Assembly: GCA_016206405.1 (NCBI GenBank)
Contig: JACQRQ010000142.1
Span: 1-15,597 of the forward strand
Source: Elusimicrobiota bacterium
GTDB taxonomy: Bacteria; Elusimicrobiota; Elusimicrobia; O2-12-FULL-59-9
Direction of reading: 5' to 3'
Length of the DNA: 15,597 nucleotides
A program made the translations under genes and the position numbers. Of the stretch, positions 1 through 6,738 are shown in pieces. How positions within the stretch are numbered: the first letter of the stretch is position 1; every line of letters begins with the position of its first letter. The notes below the pieces were generated by a model. The model was not told where the DNA came from, ran no database searches, and was given only the letters and a program-made list of their open reading frames with translations.

Positions 1-335
1 AAGCCTACAACGACAAGCTGGACGGGGTTATCTCAGAGGACTTCTGGCTCTCCAAGGCAAAGGAGTGGCGGGGCGCTCAGGAACAGGTCAGGAGTGCAAT
101 CGCTGCGCATGAAAAGTCCAACCAGGGCTATTTTGAGCGAGGTATCGAACTGTTGCGCCTGGCGAGCAGGGCCTACGATTTGTACCGAGTTCGAAACCTG
201 CCTGAAAAGCGGGCTCTGCTGAATGTCCTGGTATCGAACTTTTCCGTGAATGGAAAAAACGTTGTTCCCACCTACAAAAAACCTTTCGACATACTGGCCG
301 AAGGGGTTGCTTGTTCAAATTGGCTGCCGGACTAG
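1..335 (+). CDS. Serine site-specific recombinase, C-terminal fragment (5' end outside window)
   Basis: Open reading continues from the left edge in the frame starting at base 3 and stops at 333-335, giving about 110 residues. The fragment begins with AYNDKLDGVISEDFW and ends with LLNVLVSNFSV, VVPTYKKPFDILAEG and NWLPD. This matches the tail of large serine recombinases, where a YxDKLDGxI segment precedes a helical region and a PFDxLAEG end. The catalytic N-terminal resolvase domain must lie to the left. Such enzymes integrate or excise phages and integrative elements. The codons from base 321 onward (W, L, P, D, stop) are the 3' end of tRNA-Gln read on the other strand, so the gene runs directly into a tRNA, as expected of an integrase next to its attachment site. 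Family assignment rests on the C-terminus only; activity cannot be judged. Confidence 0.75.
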   Translation, partial: AYNDKLDGVISEDFWLSKAKEWRGAQEQVRSAIAAHEKSNQGYFERGIELLRLASRAYDLYRVRNLPEKRALLNVLVSNFSVNGKNVVPTYKKPFDILAEGVACSNWLPD

Positions 336-341
336 GACTCG
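315..341. other. Candidate attachment site at the tRNA-Gln 3' end
   Basis: The recombinase reading frame ends inside the acceptor/CCA side of the tRNA, the usual geometry of an element inserted at a tRNA 3' end. The intact tRNA side faces the chromosome and the integrase side faces left. A second copy of this short sequence would be expected at the far end of the element, beyond the left edge. No second copy is visible here, so the core boundaries are not defined. Confidence 0.4.
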
Positions 342-394
342 AACCTAGACTAAGCGGTTCAGAGCCGCTCGTGCTACCATTACACCATCCGGCA
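321..394 (-). tRNA. tRNA-Gln (anticodon CUG), CCA encoded
   Basis: The minus strand folds as a complete cloverleaf. The acceptor stem TGCCGGA pairs with TCCGGCA over 7 bp, followed by discriminator G and an encoded CCA. The anticodon stem AGCGG/CCGCT encloses the loop CTCTGAA, so the anticodon is CTG, reading glutamine codon CAG. The T arm contains GGTTCGAGTCC. The D arm carries GGTAGC. Length is 74 bases including CCA. The 3' half overlaps the last codons of the serine recombinase on the plus strand, so this gene is the probable integration target. Bases directly outside the mature ends (395-400 and 315-320) are complementary. Confidence 0.95.
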
Positions 395-556
395 ATTTGA
401 GAGATTATTTTATCAATTCTCAAGGCTGGATTCTATCCTGAGGCTGGAAAATGGCTGATTCGGCAACCACGCGCGGCGCTGGAATTTGAATTTAATGATT
501 CTTTTGTTTCCACTATTTTTATATATTAATGCTTCGGCCCCGCGAGCCGGCATAAA
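395..556. promoter_or_regulatory. Intergenic region between tRNA-Gln and the histidine kinase; possible divergent promoters
   Basis: This 162-base gap contains the most AT-rich stretch in the neighbourhood (about 486-530). On the plus strand TATATT at 522-527 resembles a -10 element for the kinase gene, but no good -35 lies 16-18 bases upstream (TTCTTT at 499-504 is poor). On the minus strand an AT-rich TAAAAT-containing segment near 405-415 could serve the tRNA. No Shine-Dalgarno, terminator or small gene is convincing. Confidence 0.25.
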
Positions 557-2167
557 ATGGGCAACGAAACCGAATCCAAGTCCCGCCTGGAAGTCCTGCT
601 GGAAGTCGGGAAACTGCTTTCCGGCAAGCTCGATTTGGCCGATCTTCTCAGGGCCGTCATCCAACTTGCCACGAAAGTGGCTCAGGCGGAAAGAGCCTCG
701 CTGCTGCTGCTCGACCCCGAAACGCGCGAGCTTTACTTCGACGTCGCCCTGGGGCTGCCGGAGGAAACCGCCAAGACTCGGCTCAAAATCGGCCAGGGCA
801 TCGCCGGCGCGGCGGCCAAAAGCGGGGAGCCTCTGATCATCAACGACGTCGCCAAGGATCCCCGCTGGAGCCCCGACATCGACCGGAAGTCGGGCTTCAA
901 GACCCGCTCGCTGGTCGCCGTTCCGATGATCATCAAGGGCCGCGTCGTGGGGGTGCTCGAGGCCCTCAACCGCTTGGGCGGCGGTCCGTTCACCGAAGAG
1001 GACGTCGACATTTTGGCCAGCTTCGCGTCGCAATCGGCCGTCGCCATCGAAAACGCCCGCCTTTTCAGCTCGCTGCAGGAGGAAAAGAACAAACTGCAGA
1101 TGGTGTTTACGAATATGAAGGAGGGCGCGGTCCTGACCCATATCAACGGGCAGATAGTGCTGATCAACAGCGCGGCCCGGACGCTCTTGGGCCTCACGGC
1201 ATCGCTGCCCACGCAGATTCAGGAGTTCTTGAACCCGTTGGTGGGCGAAGTGGGGGTCGGGCAGATTTTAAACTCCCTCAAAAAAGAGATGTCTTTTGAA
1301 ATCGTCCGGCAACGGCCCAAGAAACTGATCGTCAACTGCGCGGTCAACGCCATCGCGGTCCAAAAAGAGGGGCCGGCCCACGGGCTTTTATGGGTGTTCC
1401 GGGACGTCACCGCTGAAAAGCGGGAGGAAAAGCTCAAACAGAACTTTTTGTCCCTGATCTCGCACAAGCTCAAAACCCCGCTGTCCTCCATCACCGGATT
1501 TTCGCACCTTCTCCTGGAGGACGTCGAGGGCGCGGCGGGCGCCAAGGCTTTGGAGGGCCAGAAAAAGGCCCTACACATCATCAACGAACAGGGCAAAAAG
1601 CTGGCCTTGCTCGTGCAGAAGCTTTTGGACTTCACCCGCATGGAGGAGATGGAGGTGGGGGATTTGAAGCGCTCCCATACCGAGATCGAGGTGATGATAA
1701 AGCGGCTTCTCGAAAAATTGGAGCCTGGGTGGAAGGGCAAGTCGGTGCAGGTGGTTTTGAGCCCGAGTCTCAAGCAAAAGGTGTACGCCGACGCCGATTT
1801 GCTCGAGGAGGTCTTCGGCAACCTTCTTGAAAACGCGGTCAAGTTCAACCTCAAGCCTGAAAAGCGGGTATCGGTGTCCTGCGCCCTACAGGGCCCGTGG
1901 GTGCATGTGCGGGTTTCCGACAACGGGCCGGGCATTCCGCCGGAGGAAAAGGAAAAGATCGTAGAAAAATTTTACCAGATTGAGGAGACGTTCACGGGAC
2001 AAGTCGAGGGATGGGGGCTTGGGCTGGCGTTCGTTAAAAAGGTGCTGGAAAAGCATATGGGCGCGCTGGACGTGGAGTCCATGGTGGACCGGGGCACCAC
2101 CGTCACCATCAAGCTGCCGTTGGTGGAAGAGGAGTCCGGCAGGTCCTCCGGCGTCCCCGAAATTTAA
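557..2167 (+). CDS. Cytoplasmic GAF-PAS sensor histidine kinase
   Basis: A 536-residue sensor kinase that autophosphorylates on histidine and passes the phosphate to a response regulator. Domain order: GAF at about 9-170 (RASLLLLDPETRELYFDVA, then LVAVPMIIKGRVVGVLEALN); a divergent PAS-like segment at about 180-285, ending VFRDVTAEKREE; HisKA with phosphoacceptor H303 in SHKLKTPLSSI; then a GHKL ATPase with N box NLLENAVKFN (from N422), G1 DNGPGIP (from D455) and G2 GWGLGLAFVKK. No membrane segment or signal peptide is present, so it should sense an intracellular ligand through GAF or PAS. The start at 557 comes just before the GAF domain; a recognisable Shine-Dalgarno is lacking. The stop is 33 bases before tldD, so co-transcription is likely. 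No response regulator adjoins it; the nearest is the single-domain protein at 11593. The stimulus is unknown. Confidence 0.9.
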   Translation: MGNETESKSRLEVLLEVGKLLSGKLDLADLLRAVIQLATKVAQAERASLLLLDPETRELYFDVALGLPEETAKTRLKIGQGIAGAAAKSGEPLIINDVAKDPRWSPDIDRKSGFKTRSLVAVPMIIKGRVVGVLEALNRLGGGPFTEEDVDILASFASQSAVAIENARLFSSLQEEKNKLQMVFTNMKEGAVLTHINGQIVLINSAARTLLGLTASLPTQIQEFLNPLVGEVGVGQILNSLKKEMSFEIVRQRPKKLIVNCAVNAIAVQKEGPAHGLLWVFRDVTAEKREEKLKQNFLSLISHKLKTPLSSITGFSHLLLEDVEGAAGAKALEGQKKALHIINEQGKKLALLVQKLLDFTRMEEMEVGDLKRSHTEIEVMIKRLLEKLEPGWKGKSVQVVLSPSLKQKVYADADLLEEVFGNLLENAVKFNLKPEKRVSVSCALQGPWVHVRVSDNGPGIPPEEKEKIVEKFYQIEETFTGQVEGWGLGLAFVKKVLEKHMGALDVESMVDRGTTVTIKLPLVEEESGRSSGVPEI

Positions 2168-2200
2168 CCCGGCGTTCTCCCTTCCATCCGCCGCGATTTT

Positions 2201-3616
2201 ATGAATTTTGATCCGCAAAAATGGTCCGCCCTTTTCGCTCCCGCCGGCTACAGCGAGGTGTATTGGGAGGACAGCCGCTCGCTTTCCATCCGCATCGAGG
2301 AGTCCCGCCTGGCAGGAATCAAGGTGGTCGACGACCGCGGCATGGGCTTGAGATATCTCTTCCCGCCAGCGGGAGGCGCCGGCTGCAAGACCCTTTTCAC
2401 CAGCTTAAACGGCTGGGACTTTGAAAGCGCCAAGAACGCGAGCGCCCGGATTCTGGAGTCCGGCCGGAGGCTCGCCGGCGGCCAAAAAGCGGCCGCGCCG
2501 GGACGCGGGATCCGGGAGGGCCGCGACTGGAAGATTGATTACCGGCGGCTGCCCGTCATGGAGAAGTCCGACGACGTTTCCTGGGAGAGAAAGGCCGGGC
2601 GGCTCCAGGAGCTGGACCGCCTGGCGCGCGATCGCTTTCCTTATATAAGACAGGTGAGCATCCGCTATCAAGAGCACGTCCTCAAGACCGGGCTGATCAA
2701 TTCCGACGGGGATTATTGCGGCCAGGAGGGCACCGCCACCACCTTTCTGGTGGAGGTCGTGGCTGAGAAAGAGGGCGTGCGCCAATCGGGTTATGAGTCG
2801 AGCGGGGCGTGGAAGGGCTGGGAGTATTTAAGCGAGATCGAGCCGGAAAAGCTGGCTCTGCGAGCGGCGCGGAGGGCGGTGTCCAAGCTTTCCGCCAAGC
2901 CGGCTCCGGCCGGCGAGATGCCGGTCATCCTCGCCGGCTCCGCCGGAGGGACTTTCATTCATGAGGCCATCGGCCATTCCCTGGAGGCCGACCATATTCA
3001 GGAGGGCACCTCTCCGGCGTATGCCGGCAAAATAGGACAAAAGGTGGCTCCCGAGCAGGTGACCATCATCGACGACCCCACCCTCCCTTTTGGCCGCGGG
3101 TCCTACGCTTTTGACGGCGAGGGCGTTGCGGCACGCCCCACGACGCTGGTGGCCAACGGCGTTTTGAAGGATTATCTTTTCGATCGCCGCACCGCTTACG
3201 CCGCCGGCCGCGCTTCCAACGGCCACGGCCGCCGGGAAGCCTATCATTGCGTGCCGATTCCCCGGATGTCGAACCTTTACATGGCTCCGGGCCGCGCCGA
3301 TCCCCGGCGGATGATCGCCGCGCTGGACAAGGGTTTTTTGGTGACCCACATGGGCGCCGGCCAGGTCAACACCGCCACGGGGGAGTTTGTCTTCGAGGTG
3401 GACGAGGGGTTTTTGATCGAGAGGGGCAAAGTCGCCGCGATGCTGCGCGACGCGAGCTTGCTGGGTCTTTCGGGCGAGGTCTTAAACAACATCGGCGCCT
3501 TGGGGCGCGACATCGGTTGGGCCGTCGGCGTGTGCGGCAAATCGGCGCAGCACGTCCCCGTGGCCGATGGAATTCCCACGATGAGGCTCTCAAAAATGGT
3601 GGTGGGGGGCAAATGA
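2201..3616 (+). CDS. tldD: TldD-family zinc metallopeptidase
   Basis: The 471-residue product is close to the roughly 480 residues usual for TldD. The metal site is intact: HEAIGH at 254-259 supplies two histidines and the catalytic glutamate, and C445 in VGVCGKSAQHVPV corresponds to the C-terminal cysteine ligand of E. coli TldD. Other family signatures are PVILAGSAGGTFIHEAIGHSLEAD and the DDPTLPFGRGSYAFDGEG stretch, followed by the RRTAYAAGRASNGHGRR region. Known TldD works with inactive TldE/PmbA as a cytoplasmic heterodimer that cleaves unfolded or leader peptides, for example in microcin B17 and CcdA processing. No tldE lies in the window. It follows the kinase by 33 bases, and its stop overlaps the next start (ATGA at 3613-3616), indicating translational coupling. 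No clear Shine-Dalgarno precedes ATG 2201, but the N-terminus aligns with family starts. Confidence 0.93.
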   Translation: MNFDPQKWSALFAPAGYSEVYWEDSRSLSIRIEESRLAGIKVVDDRGMGLRYLFPPAGGAGCKTLFTSLNGWDFESAKNASARILESGRRLAGGQKAAAPGRGIREGRDWKIDYRRLPVMEKSDDVSWERKAGRLQELDRLARDRFPYIRQVSIRYQEHVLKTGLINSDGDYCGQEGTATTFLVEVVAEKEGVRQSGYESSGAWKGWEYLSEIEPEKLALRAARRAVSKLSAKPAPAGEMPVILAGSAGGTFIHEAIGHSLEADHIQEGTSPAYAGKIGQKVAPEQVTIIDDPTLPFGRGSYAFDGEGVAARPTTLVANGVLKDYLFDRRTAYAAGRASNGHGRREAYHCVPIPRMSNLYMAPGRADPRRMIAALDKGFLVTHMGAGQVNTATGEFVFEVDEGFLIERGKVAAMLRDASLLGLSGEVLNNIGALGRDIGWAVGVCGKSAQHVPVADGIPTMRLSKMVVGGK

Positions 3617-4092
3617 GCTATTTGACGGTCGCGGTGGGCCTGGTGTGCGCCGTCTGGCTGGGCTGGTTTATTTACTCCAGAAGGCGGGCGCGCCGTCTGG
3701 TGGAGTCCGGCGGCATGCGCTCCAATTCCGGTCCGGAGGAGGCTTCCGCCGCGCCGTGGCACGGCGATTTTTGCGCCGTGGGGTCTCCCTTGGAAAAGCT
3801 GATCACCGATGAGCCGCAGTGGGAAAAACTTTGGAGCCAAGCCTTCCGCCAAAAGGCGCCGCGCGTCGATTTCAGCCGCCGTTTCGCCGCGGCCGTATTT
3901 CTCGGCGGCCAAACCACCGGCGGCTACTCGGTGGAATTTGAGCCTCCCGCCGAGAAAGACGGAAAGCTCGTGGTGAGCTTCAAGGTTCAGGCCCCGTCCT
4001 CCGGCCTCTACGTCATCCAAGCCTTGACCCAGCCTTACGCCGTCCAAGTCTTCGATAAAACCGGCCTTCCGGTCCTGCTCCGCCGCCTTTAA
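3613..4092 (+). CDS. Membrane-anchored protein with PrcB C-terminal-like domain
   Basis: A 159-residue product starting at the ATG that overlaps the tldD stop. The same frame is open further upstream inside tldD, but the ATGA junction and the hydrophobic N-terminus support 3613. Residues about 3-22 form one transmembrane helix, followed by SRRRARR. By the positive-inside rule, this basic stretch would place the C-terminal part in the cytoplasm. Residues about 50-155 resemble the PrcB_C domain: a VDFSRRF strand, AAVFLGGQTTGGYSVEFE, KLVVSFKVQAPSSG and a VIQALTQPYAVQVF end. In spirochaete dentilisin, PrcB is an accessory lipoprotein of a protease complex; elsewhere this domain is uncharacterised. 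Coupling to tldD suggests a role with that peptidase, possibly as a membrane dock. The domain call is from recalled family pattern, not a search. Confidence 0.7.
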   Translation: MSYLTVAVGLVCAVWLGWFIYSRRRARRLVESGGMRSNSGPEEASAAPWHGDFCAVGSPLEKLITDEPQWEKLWSQAFRQKAPRVDFSRRFAAAVFLGGQTTGGYSVEFEPPAEKDGKLVVSFKVQAPSSGLYVIQALTQPYAVQVFDKTGLPVLLRRL

Positions 4093-4111
4093 AATTGCCG
4101 CCGGGCTTGGG

Positions 4112-6139
4112 TCAGTACCGCTTCCAGCCGGGACGGCGCAGGGGGACGGGACAGGTGTCGGCCAGAAAGGGGAGATGATCCTTGATTTTGTCGAGGGCGT
4201 CCTCGGCGGCCTGTTCGCCCACGTGGATGAGCTCTTTGGCTCGGTGAAATTCGGTCCAGGAAAATCTGCGGACGTCGGGCTGAAGAGTCACATGCGCCAG
4301 GTCCTTATGGCTTTGAGCGATCTCGTATTCCATGGTGTAAATCATCCGGAACAAGACGTCGCCGATATGGGGGCCGCGCAAGGTGTGAATGAGAGGCAGC
4401 TCCAGGCCTTCGGGCTTTTTAAAGTGCATTCCCCGGCGCTGGCCGGGCGCGCGGGTGAGGTTGACGGAGATCAAGACGTCGGCGCCCATCTGGGAAATGA
4501 GCTTGGTCGGCACCGGATTGATGAGCCCGCCGTCCACCAAAAAACGGCCGCGATAAAGAAACGGCTGAAATATGATCGGAATGCTGCAGCTTGCCCGCAC
4601 GGCCTCGGCAACGCGTCCCTGGCGGAGGACGACCTCCTCACCCAGCATGATGTCGGTGGCCGCGCAGGCGAAGGGGATTTCGAGATCGCCGAACTCGATG
4701 TGGCCGAAGAGGGAGCGCAGGAATCTAAGGAAAATCACCCCGCCCAGAAGACCGGAGCGCGGGATGGTCATATCCAGGAACATGTGCTTGTAGAGCCAGG
4801 TCTTGTCGACTTGGTGGGCCTTTTCGATGGTCTCCTCCACCGGGATGCCGGCGCAGTAGCTGGCCCCGACCAAGGAGCCGATGGAAGTGCCGGCGACGAC
4901 GTCGGCCTCGATGTTGGCTTTTTGCAGCGTCTTCCAAATTCCCAAAAGGGTGAAACCCAAAGCGCCGCCGGCGCCCATGGCCAAGCCGACTTTAAGCCGC
5001 GCGATGTTCCGGCACAGGCGCTCGATCGCGCGCTGGGTCTTGGGAAACGGGATCAGCGCCGAAAACGGCGAGCCGGAGCGCTGGAAATTTTCCTGGATGG
5101 CCGCGTTCCACGGAATTTCGGTCGATTTTTCATTGATGTCGGAGGGGAAGCGCTGCCGGTCTCCCAGCCAGACGTAGGCTAACTTTTTGGTGTTGCCGAA
5201 CATCGCCTTGAGGTTGGTGGCCAACTGGGACTGCTGCACGATCTGCTCGGGCGTGTTGACCAGGATCACCTGGTCCATTTCTTGAAGAAAGGCCTTTTCC
5301 ACGTCTCCCAAAACGTCCGACATGCAGAACAGAACGAAATCCTTGGTTTCGCGCATCAGGTTGGTCAGAAGAAAAAGTCCCTCCACCAGCCGGCCGGTGA
5401 AAATCTTGGGCTCCAGAGTCAGCACCTCCAGGCCCGAGGGGTGAACGGTTCCGATCCGGCGGAGGATGTCGGGATCCCGGAAGTCTTCCTCGCGGAGGAT
5501 CATCCGGTCCGCCGGCACGGCCTTAAGCCCCAGCGCCGCCGCGATCTCTCCGCCGCCCTGCGACAGGTCGACGAGCAGCACTCGCTTGCGGGTTTGCTCC
5601 GTCAAATTGAGCGCCAGGTTGGTGCAAAACAGGGTCCGGTCTTGGCGGTCCAAGGCGCACAGCACGCCGAAAATCTCCGGCAACAGAGCGCGGGAAGCCG
5701 CTTCGGTGGATTCCGAAGAGCTCAGCAGCCTTTTGGAAAGGATGCGGGCGATATGGAGCAGAATGGACGGGTTGGCGCGCGTGATTTTGTCGAAATCCTG
5801 CTTGCTCAGGATGAGAAACTCGCAGGTGGTCTCCAGCTTGCCGGTGAAAAGCCGGGGCTCGCCGGTCAAGAGGCTCATCTCTCCGATGGAGTCCCCCGGG
5901 CCCAGGTATGCGGTCGTCCGTTCCCGGCCGTCTTCCGCCACGCTCATGCGCAGGCGGCCGGAGGTGATGAGATAAAACGTGTCTCCGGGTTCTCCCTGCT
6001 GGAAAAGCGTCGAGCCCTTGGACAAGGACAGCGGTTGGAACAGCGGCGCGATCTTGGCCAGGTCTTCCGCCGCGATGGTGGAAAAAAGAGTCGTTTTCTT
6101 CAGAAACGACAGCCAGTTGGAAATTTCCTCGGCTTGCAT
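4112..6139 (-). CDS. cNMP-binding domain / degenerate MinD-like / patatin phospholipase fusion
   Basis: A 675-residue NTE/RssA-type patatin hydrolase. Residues about 9-138 form a cyclic nucleotide-binding domain (FQQGEPGDTFYLI; phosphate-binding-cassette-like IGEMSLLTGEPR with E87 and R96). Residues about 155-380 resemble a MinD/ParA ATPase without a Walker A lysine (FCTNLALNL, RVLLVDLSQGGGEIAAALGL). Residues about 383-560 are patatin: oxyanion loop GAGGALG at 389-395, nucleophile S419 in GTSIGS, and catalytic D536 in DGG. Patatins cleave acyl esters of phospho- or lysophospholipids; here cAMP or cGMP binding could gate activity. No signal peptide is present, so it is cytosolic or membrane-peripheral. 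The frame stays open 315 bases upstream into the Nudix gene; ATG 6139 is chosen because it lies 8 bases after the Nudix stop and just before the cNMP fold. The gene is convergent with the PrcB-like gene, with a 19-base gap. Confidence 0.88.
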   Translation of the reverse strand: MQAEEISNWLSFLKKTTLFSTIAAEDLAKIAPLFQPLSLSKGSTLFQQGEPGDTFYLITSGRLRMSVAEDGRERTTAYLGPGDSIGEMSLLTGEPRLFTGKLETTCEFLILSKQDFDKITRANPSILLHIARILSKRLLSSSESTEAASRALLPEIFGVLCALDRQDRTLFCTNLALNLTEQTRKRVLLVDLSQGGGEIAAALGLKAVPADRMILREEDFRDPDILRRIGTVHPSGLEVLTLEPKIFTGRLVEGLFLLTNLMRETKDFVLFCMSDVLGDVEKAFLQEMDQVILVNTPEQIVQQSQLATNLKAMFGNTKKLAYVWLGDRQRFPSDINEKSTEIPWNAAIQENFQRSGSPFSALIPFPKTQRAIERLCRNIARLKVGLAMGAGGALGFTLLGIWKTLQKANIEADVVAGTSIGSLVGASYCAGIPVEETIEKAHQVDKTWLYKHMFLDMTIPRSGLLGGVIFLRFLRSLFGHIEFGDLEIPFACAATDIMLGEEVVLRQGRVAEAVRASCSIPIIFQPFLYRGRFLVDGGLINPVPTKLISQMGADVLISVNLTRAPGQRRGMHFKKPEGLELPLIHTLRGPHIGDVLFRMIYTMEYEIAQSHKDLAHVTLQPDVRRFSWTEFHRAKELIHVGEQAAEDALDKIKDHLPFLADTCPVPLRRPGWKRY

Positions 6140-6147
6140 GGCGTTTG

Positions 6148-6738
6148 TTAGCCGGCTCCCTGAAGTGATATAATTTTTCCGCGTTTCCGGAGGGCGAAGA
6201 GGCTCAGCGCGATGATCGTTTTGGCGTCCCGGATTTTCCCGGCGCCGATCCATCGCAGCGCCTGCTTGAAAGGAACCAGCACGCAGCGGATGTGCTCGTC
6301 GGGATCGGGCCGGCTGGGACCCGGTTTCAGGCGATCGGCCCAAAAAATGTGGATGACTTCGGAGTTGATCGCGCAGCTGGGCCAAAACGACGTCAGCGGG
6401 CGGATGCGGCCCGCGCGGTAGCCCGTCTCTTCGACGAGTTCCCGCTTCAGGCATTGGACCGGGTTTTCGCCGCGGTGGAGCTTGCCCGCCGGGATCTCAA
6501 AGGTGATTTTTCCAACGGCGTAGCGGTACTGCTGCACCATCACGATCCGGCCGGGGTCGACAAACGGGAGCACCGCCGCCGCTCCGGGGTGGCGGAGGTA
6601 TTCCCGCGTGGCGATTCTCCCGCTGGGCATGCGCACCAGATCCGCGTAGAAATCGACCGTTTTCCCGGCGTAAATTCTTCGTTTTTTGAAGCGTTTTTCC
6701 CGCAATCGTGATGAGGCCGGCACGCGGTCATTATACAT
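6148..6738 (-). CDS. Nudix hydrolase, ADP-ribose pyrophosphatase-like
   Basis: The product is 196 residues from ATG 6738. It contains a perfect Nudix box (GX5EX7REUXEEXGU): GKLHRGENPVQCLKRELVEE followed by TGY, at residues 85-107. Upstream, YAGKTVDFYADLVRMPSG, TREYLRHPGAAAVLPF and QYRYAVGKITFEIPAGK match the ADP-ribose/sugar-nucleotide branch, in which ADP-ribose is hydrolysed to AMP and ribose 5-phosphate. The end, DAKTIIALSLF, is also typical of that branch. A TTG codon 12 bases upstream is an alternative start, but ATG 6738 has a GGAAGA Shine-Dalgarno at suitable distance. The start overlaps the dnaE start on the opposite strand, so its promoter must lie inside dnaE coding sequence. The patatin gene follows 8 bases after the stop, so the two are probably translated together. 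Substrate is inferred, not proven. Confidence 0.88.
   Translation of the reverse strand: MYNDRVPASSRLREKRFKKRRIYAGKTVDFYADLVRMPSGRIATREYLRHPGAAAVLPFVDPGRIVMVQQYRYAVGKITFEIPAGKLHRGENPVQCLKRELVEETGYRAGRIRPLTSFWPSCAINSEVIHIFWADRLKPGPSRPDPDEHIRCVLVPFKQALRWIGAGKIRDAKTIIALSLFALRKRGKIISLQGAG

Noticed and set aside
88..423. Minus-strand reading frame across the tRNA
   Set aside because: It contains the GWCNGSTSGSEPLSLGSSP pattern typical of translated tRNA sequence, and it covers the recombinase antisense.
4093..4111. Possible bidirectional terminator between the convergent PrcB-like and patatin genes
   Set aside because: The gap is 19 bases with no stem followed by a T-run on either strand.
4175..6151. 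Long plus-strand open frames opposite the patatin gene
   Set aside because: These are GC-driven antisense shadows with no recognisable domain; the minus-strand product has complete catalytic motifs.
6140..6454. N-terminal extension of the patatin protein by 105 residues
   Set aside because: It overlaps the Nudix gene out of frame, has low-complexity Arg/Pro/Gly composition, and the cNMP-binding fold begins only after ATG 6139.
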